A stretch of DNA of 64,000 nt from Ktedonobacter sp. SOSP1-85 (GTDB lineage: Bacteria; Chloroflexota; Ktedonobacteria; Ktedonobacterales; Ktedonobacteraceae), in NCBI RefSeq assembly GCF_016587415.1, contig NZ_BNJI01000001.1, positions 1,651,501 to 1,715,500 of the forward strand. The letters are read 5' to 3'. Below are positions 52,561 through 62,410 of the stretch, piece by piece (the first letter of the stretch is position 1; every line of letters starts with the position of its first letter). The notes beneath the pieces were generated by a model. It did no database searches and had not been told where the DNA came from. It saw nothing but the letters and a program-made list of their open reading frames with translations. Both the position numbers and the translations under genes were made by a program.

Positions 52561-53739
52561 GTGCAACATGCAAATGTGGCCATTATAGGAGCAGGCATTG
52601 TAGGACTGGCAACCGCATATGCCTTACTACGCGCAGGTATTAAGGATGTCTATGTTTTAGAGCAATACACTGTCGACCACGCGCGCGCCACGTCTCACGG
52701 TCCCTCACGCCTACTGCGCTTTGAGTATGGATCAGACACCCTCTACCCACGTATGGTTCAACAGAGCTTACAGGCCTGGAGGCGCCTGGAACGCCACAGT
52801 CGTGCCACCCTCTATACGCGAACTGGCGTCCTTGTGCTGGGGCAGGAAGAGGACAACTATACGCTCCCCGCCTACCACATACTCCAAGAGCAGGGCATCC
52901 CCATTGATCTCCTCTCACAAGAGGACTGCCATATGCTCTTTCCTCAATTCAATACCCAGGGATATGACCGCTTCACCTATAACGTTGATGCGGGCCTGCT
53001 GCACGCATCAACCTGCCTACAAACCCTCAAACAACTTATTCTCGACATGGGTGGTAAGATCATTGGTAACTGCCGTGTGAAACACATCGTCAATGAAAAT
53101 TCACGCCTGCCTATTCGCCTGCTATTAGAGAATGGGCGCGACCTGCTGACCGAAAGGGTCGCCTTAACGACTGGTCCCTGGATTCAGCATATCCTTGGTG
53201 ACCTGCGCCTGCCCATTACAACGACGCGCCAGTATGTGCTCTACTTTACCGATGTTCCTAGCACAGCCTTTGCGCTCCACACATTTCCAGCTTTTATCGC
53301 GAATGATCTCTATGGTTTTCCCTTGCATACCACTAGCACCAGGGGCTATAGTTCCACCTGGTTAAAGGCCACTTCCCACGCCTTTGGCACCCCAATTGAT
53401 CCGGATATGCCACCCACTATTGAACAGAGTATTATCGCGCAGATAGCACAAAAAGTACGAAACCTGCTCCCAACCCTGCAAGACGCGCGCCTGGCCCATG
53501 TTGATACATGCATGTACGATGTCAGCCCCGACGAAGATTTTATTCTCGACTACCACCCGCGCGACGCACGCATTGTCTTTGCAACTGGACTCACAGGGCA
53601 TGGCTTTAAATTTGGCCCACTACTGGGAGAAATTCTTGGCGCCTTGCTCTATCAGCAAGCCCCCTCTATCCCCCTGGAGCGTTTTCGCCTGGCGCGTTTC
53701 TCGGCCTATCCCCTTGAGCAAGCATCTTCGGTTGCGTAA
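52561..53739 (+). CDS. FAD-dependent amine oxidase, sarcosine / N-methyltryptophan oxidase type
   Basis: 392 residues. VAIIGAGIVGLATAYALLRAG is the FAD-binding Rossmann loop. HGPSRLLRFEYG is typical of the SolA/MSOX group, and the later CMYDVSPDEDFILD contains the Cys expected to hold FAD covalently. GLTGHGFKFGPLLGEIL closes the site. Likely an oxidative demethylase of an N-methyl amino acid, releasing formaldehyde and peroxide. AGGAGG ten bases ahead of GTG 52561 sets the start. Confidence 0.9.
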   Translation: MQHANVAIIGAGIVGLATAYALLRAGIKDVYVLEQYTVDHARATSHGPSRLLRFEYGSDTLYPRMVQQSLQAWRRLERHSRATLYTRTGVLVLGQEEDNYTLPAYHILQEQGIPIDLLSQEDCHMLFPQFNTQGYDRFTYNVDAGLLHASTCLQTLKQLILDMGGKIIGNCRVKHIVNENSRLPIRLLLENGRDLLTERVALTTGPWIQHILGDLRLPITTTRQYVLYFTDVPSTAFALHTFPAFIANDLYGFPLHTTSTRGYSSTWLKATSHAFGTPIDPDMPPTIEQSIIAQIAQKVRNLLPTLQDARLAHVDTCMYDVSPDEDFILDYHPRDARIVFATGLTGHGFKFGPLLGEILGALLYQQAPSIPLERFRLARFSAYPLEQASSVA

Positions 53740-53881
53740 ACAAGGCACTGTATACAAAATAACCAGCTGTCATAGCCGACAAGCCCTGGAGAGGAAACCT
53801 GATTCTGCTCTACCTTGACATATGGAGGCTGGAGTTCGTCTACCAGGTCCTCTCCAGAGAAACACATTACCGCTCGAACGC

Positions 53882-55054
53882 CTAAAACGCGTAGCCTAGT
53901 CCCTGGCGACTGGTTGTAAAGACCGGGATACCGTTACGCCAATCGATCTCCAGGTACTTGCGTGTATTCATCAAGTCAGGAAGATGCTTCACGACGGTTC
54001 GCGTCGCCGTATCAATGACGTCGCCGGAGTCGCCAACATAGACATAGCGTCCATCACGGCTATGCAGCACCCAGCCCTCGCGCAAACAATCATACACGCA
54101 GGGCGTCTCTTCGCCCTGGAAAGCTGTTAATTTGATATCAGCAACCTTACGCGGGGCACGTTCGGGGAGACCACTTACGTCAAAGACATGCACATAGCTA
54201 TTGGGGGCATCAACAATATACACTTCTTTCTCATCGGGGGAGAGAGAGATACCGTGGCTGGGTGCCGACATATGCAGCCCATCTACAAAGCCCTCGGCTG
54301 GAACACTATAGAGCAACTGGCCCGTCTGCAAATCGCTCACCTCAAAACCAAGGAAATGGGAGGCAGTTGTAAAGACTAGCGTCTCCTTGTTGTTCACGGT
54401 AAAGGGCCTGACGCCATCTTTGAGTGGTCCCACCTTCTTCACAACCTTGTTGCTCGCAGTATCCACTACATAGAGTTGATTATTGTTCAGCGCGCCCAGA
54501 TAGGCATACTTCCCACTCAGGCCCACGACCGTGTTATGACCCGCAGCTCCGCCGCCAACCTGAATCGCCTGGAGAACCGCTCCATCACGAGCGCGCAATA
54601 CATGCCACAAACCCTGATACTGGTTAGAACCACCCGGCATATAAATCGACTTGCCATCAGGGGTAATCGCCATGCTATCGATACCGAAGTCGTAGCTTTT
54701 CGTCCACACCACCCTATCATGCAGCAAATCATATTTCAGCAGTGAACCGTCGCCATGCGCACCACCATTACCACCATAACTGATGAAGAGGCTAGCAGTC
54801 AATGGATCGGCAACCACACCTCGCCCACTTTTGAGCATGGGCAGAGCAATATGCCTGACAAACGCATGCGCGCGGTCGATATCGTAGACATCTATGCCCC
54901 CATCGGGAATGACATAGAGATAATGCCTGGTCAGGACCGACGCTCCCTGCGCCCCGGCCTGATTGGAACGCACCATTACAAATACTAACCCGGCCAACAC
55001 AATCAGCAAGAGGGAGCAAACGAGTAACAAATTCTTATATTTGCGTAATATAGC
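53882..55054 (-). CDS. Membrane-anchored beta-propeller protein (YncE-like)
   Basis: 390 residues: an N-terminal membrane anchor (about 7-30: LLLVCSLLLIVLAGLVFVMV), then a seven-bladed propeller region with repeats such as YLYVIPDGGIDVYDIDRA, YAYLGALNNNQLYVVDTASNKV and VYIVDAPNSYVHVFDVSG. YncE-type proteins are extracytoplasmic, and some bind DNA or metal. GGAAAGG ahead supports ATG 55054 over the longer frame to 55102. No partner gene is adjacent. Confidence 0.83.
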   Translation of the reverse strand, partial: AILRKYKNLLLVCSLLLIVLAGLVFVMVRSNQAGAQGASVLTRHYLYVIPDGGIDVYDIDRAHAFVRHIALPMLKSGRGVVADPLTASLFISYGGNGGAHGDGSLLKYDLLHDRVVWTKSYDFGIDSMAITPDGKSIYMPGGSNQYQGLWHVLRARDGAVLQAIQVGGGAAGHNTVVGLSGKYAYLGALNNNQLYVVDTASNKVVKKVGPLKDGVRPFTVNNKETLVFTTASHFLGFEVSDLQTGQLLYSVPAEGFVDGLHMSAPSHGISLSPDEKEVYIVDAPNSYVHVFDVSGLPERAPRKVADIKLTAFQGEETPCVYDCLREGWVLHSRDGRYVYVGDSGDVIDTATRTVVKHLPDLMNTRKYLEIDWRNGIPVFTTSRQGLGYAF

Positions 55055-55339
55055 CATAAACAACCCTTTCCACATCTTTCTGCCAGTGCCAGCGTGAGGC
55101 AATATTTGTTATCTAATATTTGCTATCTACAGGAGGTTTGCAGCGAAGGAAGTTCCCTACCATCCCGGCCCAGCACTAGCATTGCAAGTTTACATATAGG
55201 ACTTTGTTCAAACGATGGATAGAAATATTTTCGTTCTCATCATATAAAACTCTAGAGTTTGAGGGGGAGTAACTTGCATGAAAATAAATACATGCAAAAC
55301 GCAACTTTTGTGAAGCTCTGGAAATTTAGCCGCAAGGAA

Positions 55340-55368
55340 TTGACATTACAACCAGGGTATGGTAGTTT
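55340..55368 (+). promoter_or_regulatory. Promoter of tRNA-Arg
   Basis: TTGACA, 17 bases, TAGTTT, ending 13 bases before the tRNA. Confidence 0.75.
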
Positions 55369-55381
55369 ATAGGTGCTACAA

Positions 55382-55454
55382 GCACCCATAGCTCAGCGGA
55401 TTAGAGCATCGATCTTCGGAATCGAGTGTCGGGGGTTCGAGTCCCTCTGGGTGC
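55382..55454 (+). tRNA. tRNA-Arg (anticodon TCG)
   Basis: A cloverleaf of 73 bases. The acceptor GCACCCA pairs with TGGGTGC. The D arm is GCTC/GAGC, the anticodon stem TCGAT/ATCGA encloses CTTCGGA (anticodon TCG, reading CGA), and the T arm GGGGG-TTCGAGT-CCCTC is intact. CCA is not encoded. A T-run follows at 55456-55461. Confidence 0.95.
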
Positions 55455-55553
55455 GTTTTTTTATGCCCTTTTACAAATGCACTTTTTTTGTATTAAGTAT
55501 TATCAACGTATATCTTGATGCACGCGTAGATCTAGTTTGGCTCTCGGAGCGTA

Positions 55554-55582
55554 TTGACGTGCGCCGCTATACATGTTATTAT
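55554..55582 (+). promoter_or_regulatory. Promoter of the 55739 gene
   Basis: TTGACG, 17 bases, TATTAT. Confidence 0.65.
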
Positions 55583-55738
55583 TGCCCAGGCATTTCCTTC
55601 CTTTACACAAATCAATGACTCAATTCGGCCTTTATTATCACCAAATATCCTGAACGGTCAGGATGTTCCCATCCCTTTTATCAGGGTGCTATTCCGCGTT
55701 CTTTGGCTACTTCAAAAAACAATACCAAGGGGTTACAG

Positions 55739-56377
55739 GTGTATACCGTTACTCTCACTGCACTCAACCGCATGTTACGCGACTATAGCTACAACGGCTG
55801 GGGCTACGCCACCTTGCCCGCAGGTATTGGGCACATTCAGGAGCCATGCCGTATCGTGCTCTCCATCTACCAGGGAGAGATTAAGACTTGTTACATTGCC
55901 GGGAAAGATGGGCAGGTCCTTATGACTGGGAAAGAGGCCCAGGGCCTGATTGAGCAAGCCACCTCCCTTAGCTGGTCACTCAAGTCTTACCAGGACCCGG
56001 AGACCCCTGCCCCCTCCCATCCCGCCATTAAATCCTCTTCGCCAGACCGCACGACCCGCCCCATTCCCGCTCTTCACCTGCCCGCTCCTGCGCAAGCAAG
56101 GCCCCAGGTCCCAGCAATGGAGCCACGCGTGACACGGCCCTTGCCAGCGATACGCCCACCACAGGCGACACAGATCTACCCCCTGCGCGCCAGAGAGATC
56201 CCCTTTACCGAACTCTCACGCTGGCCGCGCAAGTGGCGTCAAATTTATATGCTCGCCAATGGCAACATGACCATTGATAAAATCGCGACTATGCTCACAC
56301 TCTCACCCCAGGATATGCGCGGCATCTTGCAGACAATGATCTCGCAGGGCGTAATTATCCTGCGCCAGTCCTCTTAA
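55739..56377 (+). CDS. Hypothetical protein with winged-helix-like C-terminus
   Basis: 212 residues: an N-terminal domain of about 90 residues (VYTVTLTALNRMLRDYSYNG), a Pro-rich linker (about 95-150), and a C-terminal helical module (WPRKWRQIYMLANGNMTIDKIA, then LSPQDMRGILQTMI). That C-terminal module resembles the winged helix found at the end of many effector-type regulators. GTG 55739 has AAGGGG six bases ahead; the frame is open to 55703. It converges on the DUF815 gene. A gene-regulatory role is likely but not shown. Confidence 0.65.
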   Translation: MYTVTLTALNRMLRDYSYNGWGYATLPAGIGHIQEPCRIVLSIYQGEIKTCYIAGKDGQVLMTGKEAQGLIEQATSLSWSLKSYQDPETPAPSHPAIKSSSPDRTTRPIPALHLPAPAQARPQVPAMEPRVTRPLPAIRPPQATQIYPLRAREIPFTELSRWPRKWRQIYMLANGNMTIDKIATMLTLSPQDMRGILQTMISQGVIILRQSS

Positions 56378-56428
56378 TCAGTCTTGCTCGTTGCTGGGGT
56401 GACGCCATTGGAATTGTTATCGTGGCAC

Positions 56429-56453
56429 GGCCAGTACAGTACATGTACTGGCC
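56429..56453. terminator. Hairpin between convergent genes
   Basis: GGCCAGTACA pairs exactly with TGTACTGGCC over a 5-base loop, placed between two converging stops. Confidence 0.6.
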
Positions 56454-56462
56454 TCTCCATGC

Positions 56463-57875
56463 CTACCTGCCGATCTCGGCCTCTAATTCATCGACAAATT
56501 GACGGGCCAGGCGACCAGAACGGCCAACTCGTTGGCGCTCCCACTGCAAAGCCCGGCTACGCAGCTCCTCTTCCTCAAGCTCTAGCCCTCGCTGCCGCGC
56601 TAACCCCTGAGCAATCTGTAGGTACTGCTCCTGGCTGGGTGCGCTAAATGTGATCCGCAAGCCAAAGCGATGCACTAGCGATTGCTTCTCATCCATCGTG
56701 TCGCGCCAGTTTACCTCTTCAGTGGGTTTGCTACGATCAGTATGTAGCTCGCGTACCAGGTTAAGCCGATTGGTCGTCGCGTAGATGAGTACATTTTGTG
56801 GACGAGCCTCTGCCGTCCCTTCAAGGAGCATCTTTAATACTTTATACTCGGTTTCATGCTCTTCAAAGGAGAGATCATCAATAAACACAAGGTAGCTCGG
56901 CGCGCGCTGGCGCAATTGCGCCACGATCTGTGGCAGATCACCAATATACTCCCTGCGTACCTCGACCAGGCGCAGCCCCTGGTCAGCGTAGGTATTGATC
57001 AGCGCCTTTACGCTCGATGACTTCCCCGTCCCTGGCGGCCCATAAAGCAGGGCATCATGTGCCGGCATACCGGCGAGAAAACGCTCAGTATTTGCCTTGA
57101 GTTTGCGCAGTTCCCGCTCATAGCCTACAAAATTGTCGAGATGAATAGCGTCGGGATGAGCAATTCCTTCAAGGGTCTGCGTATTTCCCTGCCAGCGTAG
57201 GACAGCATAGCGAGCCAGCGCGCCTGTCCCCTGGCGCGCCCAATGCATTTCCAGCATGTCTGCCAGTTCACTCCAGTCCGCCAGCTCAGCAATCTGGTGT
57301 ATAAGAGCGGCTCGCCCACTCTTATGCCCTGACTCCTGAACTGTTCCCAGGTCAAGCCAGGGTTCCCAGGCATCGCGTAACATGGGCATCGTCTCACCCA
57401 CCACGCTTTGCACTGCTTCCCACACCACCTCAGCCGAGAGGGCGAAGAGTCGCTGTAGCGCCTTCAACTCACGCTCGGCCTGGCGATGCAGCGTAGCCGA
57501 AATCCGCGCCTGACTCCCCAACCATGCGCGCCCCCGCCGCTCGACCTGAGCCGTCCAGGGATTTTCATCCTCAAGCAAGCGGCCCACCATGTGGGCCTGC
57601 CAGGCATCTGACAGTTCTGTTGTTATATACACATGCTCTGATGCAGCCAATGCGTAAAAGACCTCGCTATAGGCCGAAGCAACCTGCATAGGCACCTGCT
57701 CGGCACCTGCTAAAAGCCGTAGTAGGTGTAAGAAGGCCTGCCCTGGTTCATCATTAAGAACATGTTTTAAAAGCGCCAGCCCCTGCGCGCCATACAGTGC
57801 CTCTTGCATCGCCGAGGCGATGCGTTTATTAACCAGAAAAGAGGTCGTCACATTTTTGCCTTGCATTGTTGTCAT
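56463..57875 (-). CDS. AAA+ ATPase of the DUF815 family
   Basis: 470 residues. An N-terminal helical domain of about 240 residues precedes the ATPase module: FVGYERELRKLK, Walker A GPPGTGKSS, Walker B YLVFIDDLSF with EEHETEYKVLK, and the sensor YATTNRLNL. DUF815 proteins are AAA+ enzymes of unknown action, usually single-copy. The TTG/ATG start near 57875 is acceptable. It is divergent from a 675-base gap. Function unknown. Confidence 0.9.
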   Translation of the reverse strand: MTTMQGKNVTTSFLVNKRIASAMQEALYGAQGLALLKHVLNDEPGQAFLHLLRLLAGAEQVPMQVASAYSEVFYALAASEHVYITTELSDAWQAHMVGRLLEDENPWTAQVERRGRAWLGSQARISATLHRQAERELKALQRLFALSAEVVWEAVQSVVGETMPMLRDAWEPWLDLGTVQESGHKSGRAALIHQIAELADWSELADMLEMHWARQGTGALARYAVLRWQGNTQTLEGIAHPDAIHLDNFVGYERELRKLKANTERFLAGMPAHDALLYGPPGTGKSSSVKALINTYADQGLRLVEVRREYIGDLPQIVAQLRQRAPSYLVFIDDLSFEEHETEYKVLKMLLEGTAEARPQNVLIYATTNRLNLVRELHTDRSKPTEEVNWRDTMDEKQSLVHRFGLRITFSAPSQEQYLQIAQGLARQRGLELEEEELRSRALQWERQRVGRSGRLARQFVDELEAEIGR

Positions 57876-57997
57876 ACATTAACCCCGAATCACTCTTTTT
57901 TTTGCCTCTATAACCACATGTTGTACCACACGAACTCTCTGGCTACCAGTAAAGCATCCTCCCTATGGGAAACTTTTCTTTTGAAGAAGGCCCTTCG

Positions 57998-58024
57998 CGC
58001 CCGCACATCCCTTCCGCGAAGGCG
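57998..58024. repeat. Inverted repeat in the gap before the response regulator
   Basis: CCTTCGCG and CGCGAAGG around a short loop. The 57876-58551 gap (675 bases) holds this and a segment, AGCAGAAATTTGGAAGGCC, similar to one at 38615-38640; nothing else was recognised. Confidence 0.4.
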
Positions 58025-58551
58025 AGCGTAGCAAGCCGAAGTAAGAACCAGCAGAAATTTGGAAGGCCCTGTACTCTTGGCAGCAAGCATACACAAATTT
58101 CGATGCAGGTGATACAATACTTGCTATCGTTTTGGGAACCTTCCCTTCTCAATGTCTTGCATAACTTGAGAGGGGAGCTATGAATTTTTTGTTTTTTCCA
58201 ATTTTTTTGTCGAATGTCGATAGTAGAGGTACAACACTGTTGTAAAAAAGCTTTCTTTCCTGATATATCCAATGTCTATATATCAGAGGACTACAATGAT
58301 GGTAGAGCGATAGCCAAATCCGGCTGTTATGCCTAGCACCTGCCTACTTCTATGCATATATCAGGGAAGACGAAACTACTATTTTTACGGACAGGCTACG
58401 TCTATTAGTAGAAGGCGTATCTGCTCTGCAACAGCTCTCACCAGGGCACATATGAAAAATATTGTGTAGCGTCACCGAACCCAACGTATATTCGTTAAGA
58501 AAAACGTATACACTTGGCGTTTAATCTCATCCATTGCAAAAGGAGTTTGTC

Positions 58552-58971
58552 ATGCCAGGGGATGTTTTTCCACCAGCGGCAAAGGGCCCACAGAATACGA
58601 CCATTTTGATTGTCGAAGATGACGCCGATATTGGTCAGTTCTTACAGCAACTCATCGAAGAGGAGACCCCCTATACCACTAGACTGATTGATAACGGTCT
58701 AAAAGCATTGGAAGAGGCTCCTCGTATCGACCCCTGCTTGCTGCTTCTCGATTATCGCCTGCCAGGCATTAATGGGCTTGAATTGTATGACCGTTTACAA
58801 GAGTATCATGCATTGCACAATATCCCGACTATTATGATGAGCGCGACCCTCCCGGTTGAAGAATTAGGCAAACGTGGCATCTATCAGCTACGCAAGCCCA
58901 TGGATATTGGGAGTGTCATTCGAATGATTACACACGCCCTTGCAACCTCAGAAGAGAAGGCGTTATCCTGA
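58552..58971 (+). CDS. Single-domain response regulator
   Basis: 139 residues, a receiver domain without output. LIVEDDADIG is the acidic pocket, LLLDYRLPGINGLEL holds the phospho-Asp near 65, MMSATLPV the Thr/Ser, and RKPMDIG the Lys. AAAAGGAG ahead supports ATG 58552. It lies upstream of ftsZ on the same strand, with a 400-base gap and a separate promoter, so it is an independent gene. Confidence 0.9.
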   Translation: MPGDVFPPAAKGPQNTTILIVEDDADIGQFLQQLIEEETPYTTRLIDNGLKALEEAPRIDPCLLLLDYRLPGINGLELYDRLQEYHALHNIPTIMMSATLPVEELGKRGIYQLRKPMDIGSVIRMITHALATSEEKALS

Positions 58972-59194
58972 TATTGTCCTTTGTCCAGGAAGAGGGACAC
59001 ATGGGGTATAAGCCTCCTGCTCACCCCTCTTCCTGATATACATTTTCCTTCCTCGCCTTTTGCCTCTCTCCCCACTCCAAGGACTTCGTCAGCGAAAAGT
59101 CGTATCACCTTTTTCGTCTTCTCGTTCGTTATTTATATAGAGAGGCAAGCAACCCCAGCCATATTGGCATTTCTTCAAACACTTAAGCATATAC

Positions 59195-59224
59195 TTGACA
59201 CTCTTGATACAATACGACTAGTAT
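59195..59224 (+). promoter_or_regulatory. Probable ftsZ promoter
   Basis: TTGACA, 18 bases, TAGTAT, about 175 bases ahead of the gene. Confidence 0.6.
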
Positions 59225-59400
59225 GTTTTTTTAGTGTCTCTTCTTCTCTATTGTGGATTGGGGCTTGTTTTATAGGTCAGACATGCATCTGACCTATCTC
59301 TGGCGCAAGGCAAAAACATCTAATCAACCGGCACCTGCTCACCCTATCTGAAGGCGAGAGTCCTGTGCCGTAGTTCCGATGAGAGGAAATGGGGGTGTGC

Positions 59401-61017
59401 ATGCAGCCATTATTCCACGACTCGCAGAGGCGAGACCCCGTCCAGAGGCAAGGGACGGCTAAGGCCCAACCAGGTAATAATCAGGAACAAGCAGACCAGT
59501 GGGCTGTCCTGCACCACGAGGTCCAGGGCAAACAATTCCAGCAGCACGATGAGCCTACGCGTGCTGAATGGGAGCGGCGTGACACCGACGAGAATCCTGC
59601 CTCCTCCTCCTCATCTTACTTTGGCACGGTAGATCCTGAGTATGATGTTGATATTGTGGTCGTTGGTGTTGGTGGTGGTGGTATGAATGCTATTAACCGT
59701 ATGATCAATACCAATGTACGCGGCGTACGCTATATGGCCTTAAATACAGATGCCCAGGTACTGGCGCTCTCACAAGCGTCAGAGCGTATTTGTTTGGGAC
59801 AGCATCACACCAAGGGTCTGGGCGCAGGCGGCAACTCCGCAGTAGGCATGCGTGCCGCGACCGAGAGCGCAGCCGAAATTCGCGCAGCCTTGGGTGAGGC
59901 CGATATGGTATTTATCGCCGCCGGCATGGGCGGTGGTACTGGCACGGGCGCGGCCCCCATCGTCGCTTCCATTGCCAAAAAAATTGGCGCGCTCACCATT
60001 GGTATCGTTACTCTGCCATTCTCCTTCGAGGGGACACGCCGCCGTCGCATCGCTGATCAGGGCCTAGCCGAACTCAGTAAAGAGGTTGACGCCCTTATCA
60101 CCGTTCCCAATGATCGCCTCCTGACCACGGTCGCGCGTGACTATAGCCTCTCGGATGCTTTTAAAGTGGCTGACGATGTGCTACGCCAGGGCGTTCAGGG
60201 TATCGCCGAGGTCATTAACGTGCCTGGCATGGTCAACGTTGATTTTGCCGATGTGCGCAGCGTCTTGCATGAGGCGGGAACTGCGTTGATGAGCATTGGA
60301 CAGGGTCAGGGGCGTAACCGGGCACAACTTGCCGCCGAAGAGGCCATCGCGGGTGGCTTCCTGAATGTGACTATCCGTGGCGCGAAACGCGTGCTTTTCA
60401 ATATCAGTGGTGGCGAAGATATGACCCTCTTCGAGATCAATGAGGTCGCTGAACGCATTGGCGCCGCCATCGATGATGCCGCTGATATCACCTTTGGCGC
60501 GGTTATTGATCCTACGCTCCGCGATACCATTCGTGTGACGCTGATCGCCGCTGGTATGGAGGAGATTCCGACCGCGCGTCTCCAGGCAGTCCGTCTCGGG
60601 CATACCGCTGCGCGCTCAAACTCCCTTACGGGAACAGGACAGGTGGTGCAAAACACGCCTCCTTATCAGCCGCCAGCGGCCCCTACCGCGCCCAAGCCGC
60701 CTTCTCGGACAGCTCAGCAGCAGCGAGGAACGCAGCTCCCTGAACGAAGACAGGCCAGTTCAACATCACCACGGATGCCATCCCTGCCCAACGCCGCTGA
60801 CCAGCGTCCCATGCCCTCCAGGCAACCAGCCCCGGGACAACCCATACGGTCGGGACAGCCAGGGCAACCAGCTCCGGAGCAACGGACACAGCGCAGCTTG
60901 AATGATTTACGCGGCCTGCGTGGTCTGGGACGCCGGCAGGAGCTACGCAGATACGCTGGCGATGCCGATGACGAGGACATCATTGATGTTCCTCCCTTCC
61001 TCAAACGTCACGAGTAA
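59401..61017 (+). CDS. ftsZ: Cell-division GTPase FtsZ
   Basis: A 538-residue tubulin homologue forming the division ring. VVGVGGGGMNAINRMI begins the GTPase, with GGGTGTGAAP as the tubulin signature, and TLPFSFEGTRR, VPNDRLL and FLNVTIRGAKRVLFNISGG later. It is longer than usual (about 390): an N-terminal Gln-rich extension of about 80 residues and a Pro/Gln-rich C-terminal linker of about 120 end in a short acidic/hydrophobic peptide. ATG 59401 was preferred to 59389 on spacing of GGGGG. No ftsA or mur genes are adjacent, so it is outside a dcw cluster. Confidence 0.95.
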   Translation: MQPLFHDSQRRDPVQRQGTAKAQPGNNQEQADQWAVLHHEVQGKQFQQHDEPTRAEWERRDTDENPASSSSSYFGTVDPEYDVDIVVVGVGGGGMNAINRMINTNVRGVRYMALNTDAQVLALSQASERICLGQHHTKGLGAGGNSAVGMRAATESAAEIRAALGEADMVFIAAGMGGGTGTGAAPIVASIAKKIGALTIGIVTLPFSFEGTRRRRIADQGLAELSKEVDALITVPNDRLLTTVARDYSLSDAFKVADDVLRQGVQGIAEVINVPGMVNVDFADVRSVLHEAGTALMSIGQGQGRNRAQLAAEEAIAGGFLNVTIRGAKRVLFNISGGEDMTLFEINEVAERIGAAIDDAADITFGAVIDPTLRDTIRVTLIAAGMEEIPTARLQAVRLGHTAARSNSLTGTGQVVQNTPPYQPPAAPTAPKPPSRTAQQQRGTQLPERRQASSTSPRMPSLPNAADQRPMPSRQPAPGQPIRSGQPGQPAPEQRTQRSLNDLRGLRGLGRRQELRRYAGDADDEDIIDVPPFLKRHE

Positions 61018-61019
61018 AC

Positions 61020-61079
61020 AAGCGTCAAGCAGAAGCGGAGCAATTCAAGCTTGAATTGCTCCGCTTCTGCTTGACGCTT
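61020..61079. repeat. 60-bp perfect palindrome after ftsZ
   Basis: 61020-61049 is the exact complement of 61050-61079 with no loop at all, starting three bases after the stop. The centre is AAGCTT. Confidence 0.9.
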
Positions 61080-61172
61080 CTACATCTATGGCGATACTGT
61101 GGCAGCGCTATGTGGCACGCTAGATACGCGAGCAGAGAAGAGAGAACACACAACGTTCCTCATACGCCTCGG

Positions 61173-61454
61173 CTATTCCTTAGCGTCAGCAGCATTAGTG
61201 GAAGAACGCCCTTTCTCTCCCCCCTTTTTCCCAATCTTCGAGTAAAATTCCGAACCTTGCTGACGTTTGGTGGATTCACCACCTTTTTTCCCAATCTCAG
61301 CATAGAACTGTGGGCCGCGTTTCTCTTTGACTGTCTCGCCACCCTTCTTCCCAATTTTCGAGTAGAACTCGGGGCCATACTTTTCGCGCACGGCCTGTCC
61401 GCCATGCTTGGCTTTTTGTGATCCAGGTTCAGGTCCACGCTTGTTATTTGCCAT
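61173..61454 (-). CDS. General stress protein with three KGG repeats
   Basis: A 93-residue, highly charged and probably disordered protein. The unit G-P-E-F-Y-S-K-I-G-K-K-G-G occurs three times (about residues 27, 47 and 67), after an initial KHGG unit. KGG proteins are stress-induced in bacteria with desiccation or spore stages; the action is unknown. GAGG is ahead of ATG 61454. It lies downstream of larB on the same strand with a 90-base gap. Confidence 0.9.
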   Translation of the reverse strand: MANNKRGPEPGSQKAKHGGQAVREKYGPEFYSKIGKKGGETVKEKRGPQFYAEIGKKGGESTKRQQGSEFYSKIGKKGGEKGRSSTNAADAKE

Positions 61455-61543
61455 GGAAAGTCCCGCCTCTCTTTAACTTCTTTACCACATTCTCCCAACT
61501 ACATTGCGGTGAGACACCCTAGATCAGAACACCCCGTATCATC

Positions 61544-62410
61544 CTACTGCGAACGTTGTCCACGCGCATGTGCCACGCGATTGGCGATCATCCCTGCCGT
61601 AATGCCAGCGCCCACGCCATTATCAATATTTACCACGGTCAAGCCAGGCGCACACGTCTGCAACATCGATAATAGCGCCGCCACACCCTTGCCACCCATA
61701 CCATAGCCCACTGATGTCGGCACTCCGATAACCGGTACAGGAGCCAGGCCAGCTATGACAGATGGTAACGCACCATCCATACCAGCTACTACAAGAATCG
61801 CATCTACATCTTCCGCCAGCAACGCGCGCAAAGGCTCGATCAACCGATGCAATCCCGCCACACCTACATCATAGATGCGTGTCACCCGACAGCCCATCTC
61901 CTCGGTAATCATCGCGGCCTCTTCCGCAACAGGAATGTCGGATGTCCCCGCGCTAATCACTCCCACCTTGCCATCCGTGACGCGCTTGTTATACTCAGGA
62001 GCATAAATCACCATCATATGTGAGGCTTCCTGATAGCGCATTTCATAGTGCTCGAAAGCCGACCGTACGGCCTCCAGTGAGCGCGCAGGCATCCTACTAA
62101 TAATCGCCCGCCCCGTTCCTGCCAGTAATCCACGCGCCATGGCAAGAATTTGCTCGGTCTCTTTGGTCTCGCCAAATATAACCTCAGGGGCACCCTTGCG
62201 TCTCTCTCGTCCAGCATCAGGACGGGTCTCCATCACAGATGAGACATCGCAGTGTACTGAGTCCTGTGTTCCTTGTGGCGCCTCGTTGATCTGCTTCAAC
62301 GGTGCCACCTGCTCAGCCATGTGTGCCGCGTCCTTGTCACGCTGCCCATCCTGTACATCACTGAGCAATTGACCTAATAAGTCGAGTTGTTCTTCAATTT
62401 CACGATTCAC
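61544..62410 (-). CDS. larB: Nickel-pincer cofactor biosynthesis protein LarB
   Basis: 288 residues. LarB carboxylates and hydrolyses nicotinic acid adenine dinucleotide, the first step to the nickel-pincer cofactor of lactate racemase. The C-terminal PurE-like domain is clear: GVISAGTSDIPVAEEA, RIYDVGVAGLHRL, VAGMDGALPSVIAGL and VNIDNGVGAGITAG. The N-terminal 85 residues include a variable, charged segment. larC and larE are not in the window. The GTG start has AGGTGA ahead. Confidence 0.93.
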   Translation of the reverse strand: MNREIEEQLDLLGQLLSDVQDGQRDKDAAHMAEQVAPLKQINEAPQGTQDSVHCDVSSVMETRPDAGRERRKGAPEVIFGETKETEQILAMARGLLAGTGRAIISRMPARSLEAVRSAFEHYEMRYQEASHMMVIYAPEYNKRVTDGKVGVISAGTSDIPVAEEAAMITEEMGCRVTRIYDVGVAGLHRLIEPLRALLAEDVDAILVVAGMDGALPSVIAGLAPVPVIGVPTSVGYGMGGKGVAALLSMLQTCAPGLTVVNIDNGVGAGITAGMIANRVAHARGQRSQ

